Source of the DNA: Tabrizicola sp.
GTDB lineage: Bacteria > Pseudomonadota > Alphaproteobacteria > Rhodobacterales > Rhodobacteraceae
Direction: 5' to 3'
Length of the DNA stretch: 64,000 nucleotides
NCBI RefSeq assembly: GCF_030373185.1
Contig: NZ_JAUCZH010000001.1
Coordinates: forward strand, 124,001-188,000
Shown: positions 1 through 9,220 of the stretch, piece after piece
Numbering within the stretch: the first letter of the stretch is position 1
How the letters are laid out: every line of letters begins with the position of its first letter
Notes under the pieces: model-generated
Database searches by the model: none
Seen by the model: only the letters and a program-made list of their open reading frames with translations
What the model was told of the DNA's origin: nothing
Position numbers and translations under genes: made by a program

Positions 1-1
1 C

Positions 2-31
2 AACATGCTGCGCAAGGTTCTGGGGTGGTAG
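2..31 (+). CDS. 3' tail of an upstream gene (cut by window edge)
   Basis: An open frame enters from the left edge and stops at TAG 29-31, giving nine residues (NMLRKVLGW). It overlaps the start of the next gene by 7 bases, as is common for co-transcribed genes. Too little is present to name it. It could also be chance, since any frame has a fair probability of staying open this briefly. Confidence 0.3.
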   Translation, partial: NMLRKVLGW

Positions 32-780
32 GGGCCGCTTTGGCAAAGACCGGCTGGCAACGCATCCCCTCCCACCCGGCGATCCGCGACTGGGCCGATG
101 CCGCCCGCACCGCGGCCTGTGCAACGCTCGCCTCCAGCACCGACCCATGGCGCTGCGGTGGCACATGGTTTGTCGGCGTCGATGCCCTGCCCAATGGCCC
201 TGATGGCAGCATCGGGGCCACGCCCTTCCCCTGGTCCGCGCTGCCCCTGCACCCCGAACCCCTGCATCCGGCCCAGCTTTCGGTCATCCGCCCCGGCTAT
301 CCGCAACCCTCGCCGGACGAATCCGCCGCCGCCTTCGCCTTCCGCCGCGACCGCGACGCTGCCCATCTTGACGGCCTTCTGCCCATCGGCCCCGAAAAGG
401 CCCGCATGGTAAAGGAGCCCCACGCCTGGATCCTTGGCCTGCCGCTGAACGACACCACCGCCTCCCCCCTCACGGTGTGGGAGGGCAGCCACCACAGCCT
501 GCGCGCCGCCCTGACCGAGGCCCTCGCCCCGCATCCGCCGCACCGCTGGGGCGACATCGACCTGAGCGCCGCCTACCAGACCGCCCGCCGCCAGATCTTC
601 GCCACCTGCCCACGGATCGAACTTGCCGCCCGCCCCGGCGAGGCGACACTTCTGCACCGTCTCACCCTGCACGGCGTCGCCGCATGGAAACCCGGTGACA
701 GCGCCCCAGCCGAAGGCCGGATGATCGCCTACCTGCGCCCGCTTCTGCCGGACGTGGAGACCTGGCTCACCGCGCCCTGA
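25..780 (+). CDS. PhyH-like / 2-oxoglutarate-Fe(II) dioxygenase-fold protein
   Basis: A 251-residue protein starting at GTG, with AAGG seven bases upstream. I infer a phytanoyl-CoA-dioxygenase-like fold from an HLD triplet (H114, D116) that fits the HxD iron motif, a central block ending in WEGSHHSLR near residues 152-160, where this family usually has PGSH, and a distal PGEATLLHRLTLHGV block near 204-218 that supplies a second histidine and sits before an arginine (R232) that could bind 2-oxoglutarate. No signal peptide is seen. The substrate cannot be guessed. The tail of another frame overlaps its start, so it may end an operon beginning outside the window. A terminator-like hairpin follows. 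Confidence 0.6.
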   Translation: MVGAALAKTGWQRIPSHPAIRDWADAARTAACATLASSTDPWRCGGTWFVGVDALPNGPDGSIGATPFPWSALPLHPEPLHPAQLSVIRPGYPQPSPDESAAAFAFRRDRDAAHLDGLLPIGPEKARMVKEPHAWILGLPLNDTTASPLTVWEGSHHSLRAALTEALAPHPPHRWGDIDLSAAYQTARRQIFATCPRIELAARPGEATLLHRLTLHGVAAWKPGDSAPAEGRMIAYLRPLLPDVETWLTAP

Positions 781-802
781 TCTGCTCTTTCTGGAAATAC
801 TC
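779..802 (-). repeat. Dispersed intergenic repeat, copy A
   Basis: Read on the minus strand, this 24-base segment starts GAGTATTT and ends AAAGAGCAGATC. It matches 24846-24869 at 19 of 24 positions, with four of the five differences clustered in the middle. It begins inside the stop codon of the preceding gene and lies next to a GC hairpin, as copy B does. I infer a short repeat dispersed around gene ends in this genome. Confidence 0.5.
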
Positions 803-810
803 TGGGGGTT

Positions 811-827
811 TGGGGGTGAACCCCCCA
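811..827 (+). terminator. Terminator-like hairpin after the PhyH-like gene
   Basis: A perfect inverted repeat, TGGGGG and CCCCCA around a five-base loop, lies 30 bases past the stop codon. No T tract follows, so it may act as an mRNA 3'-end stabiliser or a weak terminator. Confidence 0.45.
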
Positions 828-938
828 TCGCGGAAGACAAGCGGCACCCCGCCAGTTGTCACCCAACCGCGCAGGCGACCTTCAAGGCCTGCGCCTGCAA
901 AGGCGCTCAATTTGAAAAGGTTGGCAGGAAATCCGCGC

Positions 939-1169
939 TCAGCGCTCCAGCCGGGCCATCCGGCCACCGCGCCGCTTGGCAAGCGTTGGCGCGCGTCCGG
1001 GCAACTCGGCCATCACCGCCGCGCGTTCGGCATGGCCAAGCCGGGACCACTGGCTGATCTCGTCGATGGTGCGAAAGCAGCCGACACAGATCCGCGCCTC
1101 GGGATGGACGACGCACAGCTTCACGCAAGGGCTTGCGATCTCGTCGCGCTTCCAGACGTCGTCTTTCAA
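939..1169 (-). CDS. DUF1289 family small cysteine protein
   Basis: A 76-residue protein of the DUF1289 (YdhL-like) family. The diagnostic part is the N-terminal half, SPCVKLC then [12 protein letters not shown] and W-x-R-L, with four cysteines that probably bind a metal or Fe-S cluster. The biochemical role of the family is not established. Its ATG overlaps the TGA of ruvX by 4 bases, so it is the last gene of a ccmI-ruvX-DUF1289 transcript. Confidence 0.85.
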   Translation of the reverse strand: MKDDVWKRDEIASPCVKLCVVHPEARICVGCFRTIDEISQWSRLGHAERAAVMAELPGRAPTLAKRRGGRMARLER

Positions 1170-1648
1170 TCGTCGATCTCCCGCCCGATATGCGCCAACC
1201 GGTCCAGCGCGCCTTGCAGGATATAGCCTGCCGCCACCTGATCGATCACCTCTTTCCGACGCTTGCGTGACGTATCCGCCTCCAGAAGTGCTCTTTCTGC
1301 CGCAACTGTCGACAAACGCTCATCCCAAAAGCTGATCGGCATGGCGGTCAGCTTTTCCAGATTGCGCGCAAAGGCCTGGGTCGCCTGCACCCTTGGGCCG
1401 GTCGATCCGTCCATGTTCAGGGGCAAGCCCAGTACAATCCCCACCGCCCCCCGCGCCTCCAGCAGCGCCAGCAGTCTTGCGGCATCAAGCGTGAACTTCT
1501 CGCGCCGGATCACCTCGACCGGGGTCGCCACGATGCGCCGCAGGTCCGAGACCGCAACCCCGATGGTCTTGTCCCCAAGGTCAAGTCCGGCAATCGCCCG
1601 GTTTGGGGGCAGGGCGGCGGCAAATTCGGTGATGTCGGGCAGGATCAC
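1166..1648 (-). CDS. ruvX: RuvX/YqgF Holliday junction resolvase-like nuclease
   Basis: A 160-residue RNase H-fold protein of the YqgF family, linked to 16S rRNA 5'-end processing and to Holliday junction resolution. Visible motifs are the [15 protein letters not shown] strand near residues 21-35, containing the first catalytic Asp, the [15 protein letters not shown] block near 71-86, and the FWDERLST segment near 107-114 with the downstream acidic cluster. Length is close to the usual 140-160. The start is GTG and overlaps the ccmI stop as GTGA. Its own TGA overlaps the next ATG, so translation of all three genes is probably coupled. Confidence 0.93.
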   Translation of the reverse strand: MILPDITEFAAALPPNRAIAGLDLGDKTIGVAVSDLRRIVATPVEVIRREKFTLDAARLLALLEARGAVGIVLGLPLNMDGSTGPRVQATQAFARNLEKLTAMPISFWDERLSTVAAERALLEADTSRKRRKEVIDQVAAGYILQGALDRLAHIGREIDD

Positions 1649-2910
1649 GGCTTCAGCCCGCTTTCCACGGCGGCAAGCCGCAGAAAGCTCAACTCGGCGG
1701 GGCGCCCGGCAAAGCGCTCTTTCGCCTCGTCGTAGATCGTTTGCGCCTCGTCCAGCCGTTCCAGCACCGCCAGAGACCGGATCAGCCGGTTCCAGTCTTC
1801 GACATCGCCACCCTCGGTCGCCAGCCGGTCGGACAGTTGTGCCACCATGCCCTCGATCATCGCCTGCCGGTCTTCCGGTGCCATCTCGGCGGCGGCAGCC
1901 ACATCCCCGGCCCCAGGCCCTGCACCGGGACTGGGGCGGGGTGTCAGGCCAAGCCCTTCGGGCAGCCGGTAGGAAACGCCTGCCAGCCCCGCCACGGCCT
2001 CGATCCGCTCGCGGATCGACACAACCCAGGGTGCTGCGGGATTGCCGTCTTCCAGAAGCGGGCGCCAGAAGCGGAAAGTCTGGTCGAACCGGCCACCTTG
2101 CAGGAACATCTCGCCCACCAGATAGCGCGCCACCTCGTTGGTGATGTCGAGCGTAAGGGCCGCGCGCAAGGAATCCTCTGCCTCGGGCGAGACATATCCC
2201 TGCGCTTCGGCCACCAGTGCAATCGCCCTGTTGGTATGGTCGGCCGAAGTCATCTGGTCGCCGACCACTTCGGCCAGCCGCCCCATGGTCAGGACCGCAG
2301 CCCGGATCTCTCCCGCGCCGAACCGAGCGGCAAAGTCGTCGCGCAAGCGGTCAGGGTCGGTTTCGTCGGCTAGGGCCGCCCGTAGCCCGGCATCTGCCGC
2401 AGCATCGGGACTGACGCCCAGCCGTGCCAGCTCATCGGCCTGGGTCGGGCGCGTGGCTATTGCGGCATCCAGCCCGGCAAGCCGCGCCTGAAGCGGCATG
2501 TCAGGGTAGCCGGGCGTGCCGATCCGCCAGTAGCCGTAGATCGACCCGGCCAGCACCAACGCCGCAAGGATGCCAACGACAGGCCAGGACAAGCGGACCG
2601 AGGCTACCTGACCGCCCGCCTGCACCGTCCCACCCGCCCGCGCGCGGTCCGCGTCCAGAACCCGCCGGCCCACTTCGTCACGCAGACGGGCCGCTTCGTC
2701 GGCGGTGATGGTTCCACGGGTCAGGTCGCGCTCGATCTCGGCAAGTTGGTCCTTGTAGATCGCCAGATCGGCCGCAGCCGCCAGTTCGACGTCGCGCCCG
2801 CGTCGCAAGGCGGTAACGAAAACGGCCATCACCACAGCCGACAGCGCCAACGCAACCGCCCAGAAACCTGCATTTGCCATCAATCGCTCGATCCCCGCCC
2901 AATCTGCCAT
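1645..2910 (-). CDS. ccmI: Cytochrome c maturation protein CcmI
   Basis: A 421-residue inner-membrane protein that captures apocytochrome c for haem ligation. The N-terminus has a membrane segment (about residues 13-32), then a cytoplasmic helix with the family pattern [29 protein letters not shown] (about 51-79). A second membrane segment lies near 108-130, and a long periplasmic TPR-rich region follows. It lies about 21 kb from ccmABCDG, a split common in this order. ATG at 2880 is an alternative start that would still include the first membrane segment. It is the first gene of the minus-strand run with ruvX. Confidence 0.88.
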   Translation of the reverse strand: MADWAGIERLMANAGFWAVALALSAVVMAVFVTALRRGRDVELAAAADLAIYKDQLAEIERDLTRGTITADEAARLRDEVGRRVLDADRARAGGTVQAGGQVASVRLSWPVVGILAALVLAGSIYGYWRIGTPGYPDMPLQARLAGLDAAIATRPTQADELARLGVSPDAAADAGLRAALADETDPDRLRDDFAARFGAGEIRAAVLTMGRLAEVVGDQMTSADHTNRAIALVAEAQGYVSPEAEDSLRAALTLDITNEVARYLVGEMFLQGGRFDQTFRFWRPLLEDGNPAAPWVVSIRERIEAVAGLAGVSYRLPEGLGLTPRPSPGAGPGAGDVAAAAEMAPEDRQAMIEGMVAQLSDRLATEGGDVEDWNRLIRSLAVLERLDEAQTIYDEAKERFAGRPAELSFLRLAAVESGLKP

Positions 2911-3210
2911 GACCCCACCCAGTCAGTCACGGCCCCGATGTAGTTGTTTCCCCCCCCTCGCGGAAGGGGCATTCAGCCGCAGTCCCCGCACCCGCCCGCT
3001 GCACGTTCTGCCCATGAACGGCCCCGGATCAACCCTCGAACAGTCCAGCCCTATCCCGAATGACACCTGAGGCAGCAGCAGTCCTCCGACAGGTTGGCAA
3101 ATGTCGCAAATTTCCCGATTGTGCCGCTGCCGTGTGCGGCTATAACCCGCAACCGTTCCAAGAGAAGGTTGCCGGACAACCGGCGCAGGCTTATCCGTGA
3201 AGAGGCCCCG
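2911..3210. other. Divergent intergenic region between ccmI and soxB
   Basis: This 300-base region has no convincing gene. It should hold the promoters of ccmI (leftward) and the sarcosine oxidase operon (rightward). A lower-GC patch with several AAAT/TTTC steps lies at 3095-3120, just before the best -35/-10 pair. Confidence 0.5.
3119..3146 (+). promoter_or_regulatory. Candidate promoter of the sarcosine oxidase operon
   Basis: TTGTGC (3119-3124) and TATAAC (3141-3146) are separated by 16 bases and lie about 65 bases before the soxB start. This is a reasonable sigma-70-type match. No experimental support is implied. Confidence 0.35.
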
Positions 3211-4458
3211 ATGAAGCGCTATTCGGTTTTCGCCATCGCCCGTGAGGCAGTCCGCTACCACATGGGCTGGGAACGCGCCTGGGCCTCGCCCGAGCCGAAG
3301 CCCGCCTATGACGTCATCATCGTCGGTGCGGGTGGGCATGGTCTGGCCACCGCCTATTACCTTGGCAAGAATTTCGGCATCACCAATGTCGCGATCATCG
3401 AAAAGGGCTGGCTTGGCGGTGGCAACACCGGTCGCAACACCACGATCATCCGGTCGAACTACCTGCAAGACCCCTCGGCCGCGATCTATGAAAAGTCGCG
3501 GTCCTTGTATGAAACCCTGTCGCAGGATCTGAACTACAACGTCATGTTCAGCCCCCGCGGTGTGATGATGCTGGCCCAGACCCATCATGAGGTGCGCGGC
3601 TACCTGCGCACCCAGCACGCCAACGCCCTGCAAGGGGTGGCGACCGAATTCATCACCCCCCAGCGGGTGAAGGAACTTTGCCCGATCCTGAACATCGACG
3701 GCCCCCGCTACCCCGTCCTTGGCGCGCTCTGGCAGGCCCGCGGCGGCACCGGGCGGCATGACGCCGTGGCCTGGGGCTACGCGCGCGCCTGTTCTGCGAT
3801 GGGCATGCACATCATCCAGAACTGCGAAGTCAAAGGTGTGCGGTCCGAAAATGGCGCGGTCACCGGCGTTGACACCACCAAGGGTTTCATCGGCACGAAG
3901 AAGCTGGGGATGGTCGTCGCCGGCCACTCCGGCCAGCTTGCCGAAATGGCCGGCTTCCGCCTCCCGATCGAGGCCGTCGCGCTTCAGGCGCTGGTGTCCG
4001 AACCGATCAAGCCCTGCATGGATGTGGTCGTCATGGCCAACACCGTCCACGGCTACATGTCGCAATCCGACAAGGGTGAAATGGTGATCGGCGGCGGCAC
4101 CGACGGCTTCAACAACTACACCCAGCGCGGGTCGTTCCACCACATCGAGGAAACCCTGCGCGCGCTGGTGGAAACCTTCCCGATCATCAGCCGCCTGAAA
4201 ATGCTGCGCCAATGGGGCGGCATCGTCGACATGACCGGCGACCGCTCGCCCCTGATCTCCAAGACCCCGCTTGGCAACTGCTTCATCAACTGCGGCTGGG
4301 GTACCGGCGGCTTCAAGGCGATCCCCGGCTCGGGCTGGGCGATGGCCGAACTGATGGCCAAGGGCGAACCCGGGCCACTGGCCGCCGAATTCAACATGTG
4401 GCGCTTCAAGGAAGGCCGGTTCATCGACGAATCGGTGGCGGCAGGGGTGGCGCATTGA
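3211..4458 (+). CDS. soxB: Sarcosine oxidase subunit beta
   Basis: A 415-residue flavoprotein subunit of heterotetrameric sarcosine oxidase, which oxidises sarcosine to glycine and passes the methyl carbon to tetrahydrofolate with release of H2O2. The FAD-binding motif is VIIVGAGGHGLATAYYL (about residues 36-51). The GRHDAVAW segment (181-188) contains a histidine at the place where characterised beta subunits carry covalent FMN. The C-terminal part holds the conserved GWGTGGFKAIPGSG. The open frame extends 39 codons upstream, but ATG 3211 has an AGAGG site and starts at the family's usual MKRYS. First gene of soxBDAG. Confidence 0.95.
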   Translation: MKRYSVFAIAREAVRYHMGWERAWASPEPKPAYDVIIVGAGGHGLATAYYLGKNFGITNVAIIEKGWLGGGNTGRNTTIIRSNYLQDPSAAIYEKSRSLYETLSQDLNYNVMFSPRGVMMLAQTHHEVRGYLRTQHANALQGVATEFITPQRVKELCPILNIDGPRYPVLGALWQARGGTGRHDAVAWGYARACSAMGMHIIQNCEVKGVRSENGAVTGVDTTKGFIGTKKLGMVVAGHSGQLAEMAGFRLPIEAVALQALVSEPIKPCMDVVVMANTVHGYMSQSDKGEMVIGGGTDGFNNYTQRGSFHHIEETLRALVETFPIISRLKMLRQWGGIVDMTGDRSPLISKTPLGNCFINCGWGTGGFKAIPGSGWAMAELMAKGEPGPLAAEFNMWRFKEGRFIDESVAAGVAH

Positions 4459-4510
4459 TGCCGTCTCCACATCCCGCCCAGTCGGCCACGCAACGCAACG
4501 GAGCAACCTC

Positions 4511-4846
4511 ATGCTGACCCTTGAATGCCCCTATTGCGGCGTGATGGCCGACGAGACCGAACTTTCCCCCGGCTATGAGGCGCATCTGAAGCGCTTCGGC
4601 CCCGGTGCCTCGCCCGAGGAATTCGAAGCCTACATGTTCGCCCGCAAGAACCCCAAGGGCGTGCATTTCGAACGCTGGCGCCACAGCTACGGCTGCGGCA
4701 AGTGGTTCCTTGCCGCCCGCTGCACCGCCACGCTGGAGGTGTTCGGAACCTACCCCGCGCAGGTCTCTGAACCCCCCGCCGACATCATCGCGAAAATTCA
4801 GGCGCGCCGACCCGATTGGCAGCCGGACTGGAAGGCCACGAAATGA
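4511..4846 (+). CDS. soxD: Sarcosine oxidase subunit delta
   Basis: A 111-residue delta subunit. It has the zinc-binding pattern of the family: CPYC near the N-terminus (residues 6-9), then HSYGCGKW with His and Cys near 58-65. The body is the usual short fold with FGTYPAQ near 77-84. It sits 52 bases after soxB and overlaps soxA by 4 bases (ATGA). Confidence 0.95.
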   Translation: MLTLECPYCGVMADETELSPGYEAHLKRFGPGASPEEFEAYMFARKNPKGVHFERWRHSYGCGKWFLAARCTATLEVFGTYPAQVSEPPADIIAKIQARRPDWQPDWKATK

Positions 4847-7800
4847 GCACGCGTCTTGCCAAGGGCGGCCGTCTGATCGACCGGACCGCCGCAGTCGAAA
4901 TTTCCTTCAACGGCAAGCGGATGAAGGGCTATCATGGCGACACGCTGGCTTCGGCCCTTCTGGCCAATGACCAGATGCTTGTCGGGCGCAGCTTCAAGTA
5001 TCACCGCCCGCGCGGCATTGTTGCCTCGGGGCCGGAAGAGCCGAACGCCTTGGTGAACCTTGGGTCAGGCGCGCGGCTGGAGCCGAACCAGCGCACCACC
5101 ATGACCGAGGTTTTCGACGGGTTGGAGGCCAGCAGCCAGAACCATTGGCCGTCGCTCGAATTCGATGTGGGCGTGGTGAACAACTACGTCTCGCGCTTCC
5201 TGCCGGCGGGGTTCTATTACAAGACCTTCATCCATCCGCGCCCGTTCTGGAAACATGTGTTCGAGCCGATCATCCGCCACTCGGCCGGGCTTGGCAAAGC
5301 CCCGACGACAGGTGACGCCGACCGCTACGAACAGGCCTATGCCTTTTGCGATGTGCTGGTTGTCGGCGCGGGTGTCGCGGGGCTTCTGGCTGCGCGTGCG
5401 GCGGCACAGGATGGCGCCCGCGTCATCCTGCTGGAACAGGCGCCGCAGCTTGGCGGCCGCAGCCCGGTGGACGAGACAACGGTGGAAGGCATATCCGTCG
5501 AAGACTGGCTCGCCAAGGCCGAAGCCGATCTTCGCGCGATGGACAATGTGACCATCCGCACCCGGACCACGGGGGCAGGGGTCTATGACCACGGCTATGT
5601 GCTGGCTGATGAGCGCGTTGCAGACCACACCCCCGGCGATGGCCGCCCCAAGCACCGGCTCTGGCGCATCCGGGCAGGCAAGATCATCACCGCGACCGGG
5701 GCGATCGAACGCCCGCTGTCCTTTGCCGGCAATGATCTTCCCGGCGTCATGCTGGCGGGGGCCGTGCGCGACTTTGTAGTGAACCATGCCGTGTCCCCGG
5801 GTGACCGGACCGTCGTCGTGACCAACAACGATTCCGCCTATCAGACCGCACTCGCGCTGAAAGCGGCGGGGCTGGAAGTGCCGGTGATCCTTGACGCCCG
5901 TGACACCGCCGATGGTGCCTTGCCCGAAGCCGCCCGCGCTGCGGGCATCCGTGTGCTGACCGGGCGCGCGATTGCAAAGGTAAAGGGCGGCAAGCGGGTG
6001 ACCGGCGTTGCGGTCTGCGCGCAGGCCGGCGAAGGCGCGGTGCTGGAGGAAGTCAGCTGTGACGCCGTCGCCATGTCGGGCGGCTGGTCGCCCGTCGTCC
6101 ACCTGTGGAGCCATTGTGGCGGCAAGCTTCTGTGGGATGAAACCATCTCGGCCTTCGTTCCCGATCCGGCCCGCCCACCGCTGAACCACGACGGCAGCGC
6201 CATGGTTTCGGTCGTGGGGGCGGCTGCTGGCCTGCTCGATCTTCCCGCCATTCTGGAGGCCGTTGCGTCAACCGGCATCTCTGCGCGCGTAGAGACGAAA
6301 GGAAGACGCAAGGAAGACGTGACAAAGACGGTGAAAACCAGCGTCGAAATCCCGCCGATCTGGGTCATGCCACAAGGCGCACCGATCACGCTGCGGTCAA
6401 AGATGTGGCTGGATTACCAGAACGACGTGAAGGTGTCTGACGTGCAGCTTGCCGCACGGGAAGGCTATCAATCGGTCGAACACACCAAGCGGTATACGAC
6501 GCTTGGCATGGCGACGGATCAGGGAAAGCTCAGCAACATCAACGGACTCGGCGTTCTTGCTGACGCCTTGGGTCAAGAGATTCCCCAAGTCGGCACCACC
6601 ACCTTCCGCCCGCCCTACACGCCTGTCACCCTTGGTGCGCTGGCCGGTGAATCGCGCGGTGAGATCTTCCAGCCGCTTCGGCGCACGCCGATGCATGAAA
6701 GCCATGAGCAATCAGGGGCTTACTTCGAACCCGTCGGCCTCTGGCGTCGCCCCTACTGCTTCCCCCGCGCGGGCGAAACCCACGAACAGGCGGTCCATCG
6801 TGAGGTTCTGAACACCCGGTCCAACCTTGGCCTGCTTGACGCCTCGACCCTTGGCAAGATCATCGTCAAAGGGCCGGATGCGGGCAAGTTCCTCGACATG
6901 ATGTATACCGGCGTGATGAGCACACTACCGGTAGGCAGGTGCCGCTACGGCCTGATGTGCAACGAACAGGGTTTTCTGTCCGATGACGGCGTGGTCGCGC
7001 GGATCGACGAAGACACCTGGTTGTGCCACACAACATCTGGTGGTGCTGACCGTATCCATGCCTGGATGGAGGATTGGCTTCAGTGCGAATGGTGGGATTG
7101 GCAGGTCTACACCGCCAATGTCACCGAACAATACGCACAAGTCGCCGTGGTTGGCCCGAACGCAAGGAAACTGCTGCAAGTCCTTGGTGGGATGGATGTT
7201 TCCAAAGAGGCGCTGCCCTTCATGCAATGGGCCGACGGCACCCTTGGCGGCTTTCCCGTCCGGGCCTACCGGATCAGCTTCTCGGGCGAGCTCAGCTACG
7301 AAATCGCCGTCCCCGCCAGCCACGGCGCGGCCTTCTGGGAAGCGTGCATGGAGGCCGGAAAGGCTTTGGGCGCAATGCCTTACGGGACGGAATGTCTTCA
7401 CATCATGCGTGCCGAGAAGGGCTTTATCATGATCGGGGACGAAACCGACGGCACGGTCATTCCGCAAGACCTTGGTCTTGATTGGGCGATTTCCAAGAAG
7501 AAGGCCGATTTCCTTGGCAAACGCGGTCAGGAACGCAGCTTCCTTGCCAGCCCGGAGCGCTGGAAACTGGTGGGATTTGAAACGCTTGACGGATCTGTCA
7601 TCCCAGATGGCAGCTATATCGTCGCCGAAGGTGTGAACGGCAACGGCCAGCGCAACACCCAAGGGCGGGTCACCTCGACCTACTATTCCCCTACCCTGAA
7701 GCGCGGCATTGCCATGGGCCTTTTGCACCACGGCCCGCAGCGCATGGGCGAGGTGGTGGAGTTCAACACGGTCAGCGGCGGCACGGTCAAAGCGCGGGTG

Positions 7801-7848
7801 CGCGATGCGGTGTTCTATGACAAGGACGGGGAGAAGCAGAATGTCTGA
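4843..7848 (+). CDS. soxA: Sarcosine oxidase subunit alpha
   Basis: A 1001-residue alpha subunit. The N-terminal 100 residues form the ferredoxin-like domain of the family (GRSFKYHRPRGI near 48-59). A NAD-binding Rossmann region follows, with VLVVGAGVAGLLAARAA (about 171-187). The C-terminal 380 residues are a GcvT-type aminomethyltransferase domain that binds tetrahydrofolate and makes 5,10-methylene-THF. Length matches known alpha subunits (about 970-1000). ATG 4843 is preferred over an in-frame start 27 bases upstream because it gives the ATGA overlap with soxD and the family N-terminus. Confidence 0.95.
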   Translation: MSTRLAKGGRLIDRTAAVEISFNGKRMKGYHGDTLASALLANDQMLVGRSFKYHRPRGIVASGPEEPNALVNLGSGARLEPNQRTTMTEVFDGLEASSQNHWPSLEFDVGVVNNYVSRFLPAGFYYKTFIHPRPFWKHVFEPIIRHSAGLGKAPTTGDADRYEQAYAFCDVLVVGAGVAGLLAARAAAQDGARVILLEQAPQLGGRSPVDETTVEGISVEDWLAKAEADLRAMDNVTIRTRTTGAGVYDHGYVLADERVADHTPGDGRPKHRLWRIRAGKIITATGAIERPLSFAGNDLPGVMLAGAVRDFVVNHAVSPGDRTVVVTNNDSAYQTALALKAAGLEVPVILDARDTADGALPEAARAAGIRVLTGRAIAKVKGGKRVTGVAVCAQAGEGAVLEEVSCDAVAMSGGWSPVVHLWSHCGGKLLWDETISAFVPDPARPPLNHDGSAMVSVVGAAAGLLDLPAILEAVASTGISARVETKGRRKEDVTKTVKTSVEIPPIWVMPQGAPITLRSKMWLDYQNDVKVSDVQLAAREGYQSVEHTKRYTTLGMATDQGKLSNINGLGVLADALGQEIPQVGTTTFRPPYTPVTLGALAGESRGEIFQPLRRTPMHESHEQSGAYFEPVGLWRRPYCFPRAGETHEQAVHREVLNTRSNLGLLDASTLGKIIVKGPDAGKFLDMMYTGVMSTLPVGRCRYGLMCNEQGFLSDDGVVARIDEDTWLCHTTSGGADRIHAWMEDWLQCEWWDWQVYTANVTEQYAQVAVVGPNARKLLQVLGGMDVSKEALPFMQWADGTLGGFPVRAYRISFSGELSYEIAVPASHGAAFWEACMEAGKALGAMPYGTECLHIMRAEKGFIMIGDETDGTVIPQDLGLDWAISKKKADFLGKRGQERSFLASPERWKLVGFETLDGSVIPDGSYIVAEGVNGNGQRNTQGRVTSTYYSPTLKRGIAMGLLHHGPQRMGEVVEFNTVSGGTVKARVRDAVFYDKDGEKQNV

Positions 7849-8389
7849 TCCGGTATCCGCACTGGGTGGCGTGGCTTTCAACGGCTTTGCCGAAGTCCGC
7901 GAAATTGGCCCCGTTGGCATGGTAGCTTTGCGCGCCAAGGATTTGAAGGTATTGGACAAGGCCATCAAGGCAGCTGTTGGCACCAAGGTGCCGGCTCAAC
8001 GCCGGATCGAGGTTTCGGGTGACCGTGCCTGTGGCTGGATGAGCCCCGATGAATACCTACTGGTGATGCCTTACGCCGAGGTTCCAACGGCTCTGGCCGC
8101 GCTGGCCAAGGCCTTGGCGGGTGAACACCATCTGGCCGTTGATGTGTCCGACGCGCGGGCGGTGTTCCGCATCGAAGGCGACAAGGCCGCTGATGTCCTG
8201 AGCAAGCTGTCACCCACCGATCTGGACCGTCTTGCCCCGGGCGAGTTGCGGCGCAGCCGCACCGCTCAGGTTCCCGCAGCGTTCTGGCAGCAGGATGGCG
8301 GCTATACTCTGGTGTGCTTCCGGTCGGTTGCTGGCTATGTGATGGGTCTTCTCAGTCATTCGGCGACGCCGGGCAGCGAGCTCGGCTAA
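7841..8389 (+). CDS. soxG: Sarcosine oxidase subunit gamma
   Basis: A 182-residue gamma subunit, related to the folate-binding part of GcvT/YgfZ. Seen features are the early EVREIGPVGMVALR strand and the VFRIEG..AADVLSKLSPTDL segment around residues 110-130, typical of SoxG. It starts inside the 3' end of soxA (8-base overlap) and closes the four-gene operon. The open frame extends further upstream, but that part only reads the 3' end of soxA out of frame. Confidence 0.92.
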   Translation: MSDPVSALGGVAFNGFAEVREIGPVGMVALRAKDLKVLDKAIKAAVGTKVPAQRRIEVSGDRACGWMSPDEYLLVMPYAEVPTALAALAKALAGEHHLAVDVSDARAVFRIEGDKAADVLSKLSPTDLDRLAPGELRRSRTAQVPAAFWQQDGGYTLVCFRSVAGYVMGLLSHSATPGSELG

Positions 8390-8478
8390 AAGCCAATTGC
8401 GGACGGACGGTGGCTTTCCGCGCCCGGCGGCTGCCGCAATCCTCATGGCATATCCTGCCATAAAGCTGGTCTGCGGCC

Positions 8479-8516
8479 GCGGCGGGGTTGACCTTCCCGC
8501 CGCGAGACCTCTTATT
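8479..8516 (+). promoter_or_regulatory. Candidate sodB promoter overlapped by a hairpin
   Basis: TTGACC (8488-8493) and CTTATT (8511-8516) are 17 bases apart, about 40 bases before the sodB start. The -35 box lies in the loop of a perfect 8-bp inverted repeat, GCGGCGGG (8479-8486) with CCCGCCGC (8496-8503). The repeat could be a regulator site or an RNA hairpin ending soxG transcription. No T tract follows it. Confidence 0.35.
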
Positions 8517-8554
8517 CCATGTGATCTCTTCAATACCTTGTTAGGAGCAAGCCA

Positions 8555-9157
8555 ATGGCCTTCACCCTTCCCGATCTTCCCTATGCGCATGACGCACTGG
8601 CCTCTCTGGGCATGTCGAAAGAGACGCTGGAATACCACCACGACCTGCACCACAAGGCCTATGTCGACAATGGCAACAAGCTGATCGCCGGGACCGAGTG
8701 GGAAGCGAAGTCGCTGGAAGACATCGTTCGCGGCACCTATCAGTCCGGCGCCGTGGCGCAGAACGGCATCTTCAACAACGCGAGCCAGCACTGGAACCAC
8801 AACCTTTTCTGGGAGGTGATGGGGCCGGGCGAAGACAAGAAGATGCCGGGCGCGCTCGAAAGTGCGCTGACCGAGGCCTTCGGGTCGGTCGCCAAGTTCA
8901 AGGAAGATTTCGCCGCCGCTGGTGCCGGTCAGTTCGGTTCGGGCTGGGCGTGGCTGGTGAAGGACAAGGACGGCAGCCTGAAGGTCACCAAGACCGAAAA
9001 CGGCGTGAACCCTCTGTGCTTTGGCCAGACCGCGCTTCTGGGCTGCGACGTGTGGGAACACAGCTACTACATCGACTTCCGCAACAAGCGCCCGGCCTAT
9101 CTGACCAACTTCCTGGAAAAGCTGGTCAACTGGGAAGCTGTTGCCGCCAAGCTGTAA
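8555..9157 (+). CDS. sodB: Superoxide dismutase, Fe-type
   Basis: A 200-residue Fe/Mn-family superoxide dismutase that converts superoxide to H2O2 and O2 in the cytoplasm. Visible are the first ligand helix LEYHHDLHHKAYVDN (about 25-39), the NNASQHWNHNLFW segment, whose Gln in that position points to the iron type, and the C-terminal ligand motif DVWEHSYYIDF. AGGAG precedes the ATG by six bases. It follows soxG but with its own promoter-like region. Sarcosine oxidase yields H2O2, so this adjacency may be functional or chance. Confidence 0.95.
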   Translation: MAFTLPDLPYAHDALASLGMSKETLEYHHDLHHKAYVDNGNKLIAGTEWEAKSLEDIVRGTYQSGAVAQNGIFNNASQHWNHNLFWEVMGPGEDKKMPGALESALTEAFGSVAKFKEDFAAAGAGQFGSGWAWLVKDKDGSLKVTKTENGVNPLCFGQTALLGCDVWEHSYYIDFRNKRPAYLTNFLEKLVNWEAVAAKL

Positions 9158-9187
9158 GCCTCGGCCACAGCCACAAAGATAACGGAA

Positions 9188-9219
9188 AAAGGGCCGTCGC
9201 AGGCGATGCGGCGGCCTTT
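9188..9219 (+). terminator. Terminator between sodB and the convergent LOG gene
   Basis: An imperfect hairpin, AAAGGGCCGTCGCA against TGCGGCGGCCTTT, has one bulge and one G-U pair. It is flanked by A and T runs, so it could work in both directions. It lies 30 bases after sodB and directly before the end of the minus-strand gene. Confidence 0.7.
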
Positions 9220-9220
9220 C

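Noticed and set aside
2923-4512. Long minus-strand open frame (529 codons) opposite soxB
   Set aside because: It mirrors the soxB codons, is His/Asp/Gly-rich without family motifs, and soxB is a certain gene.
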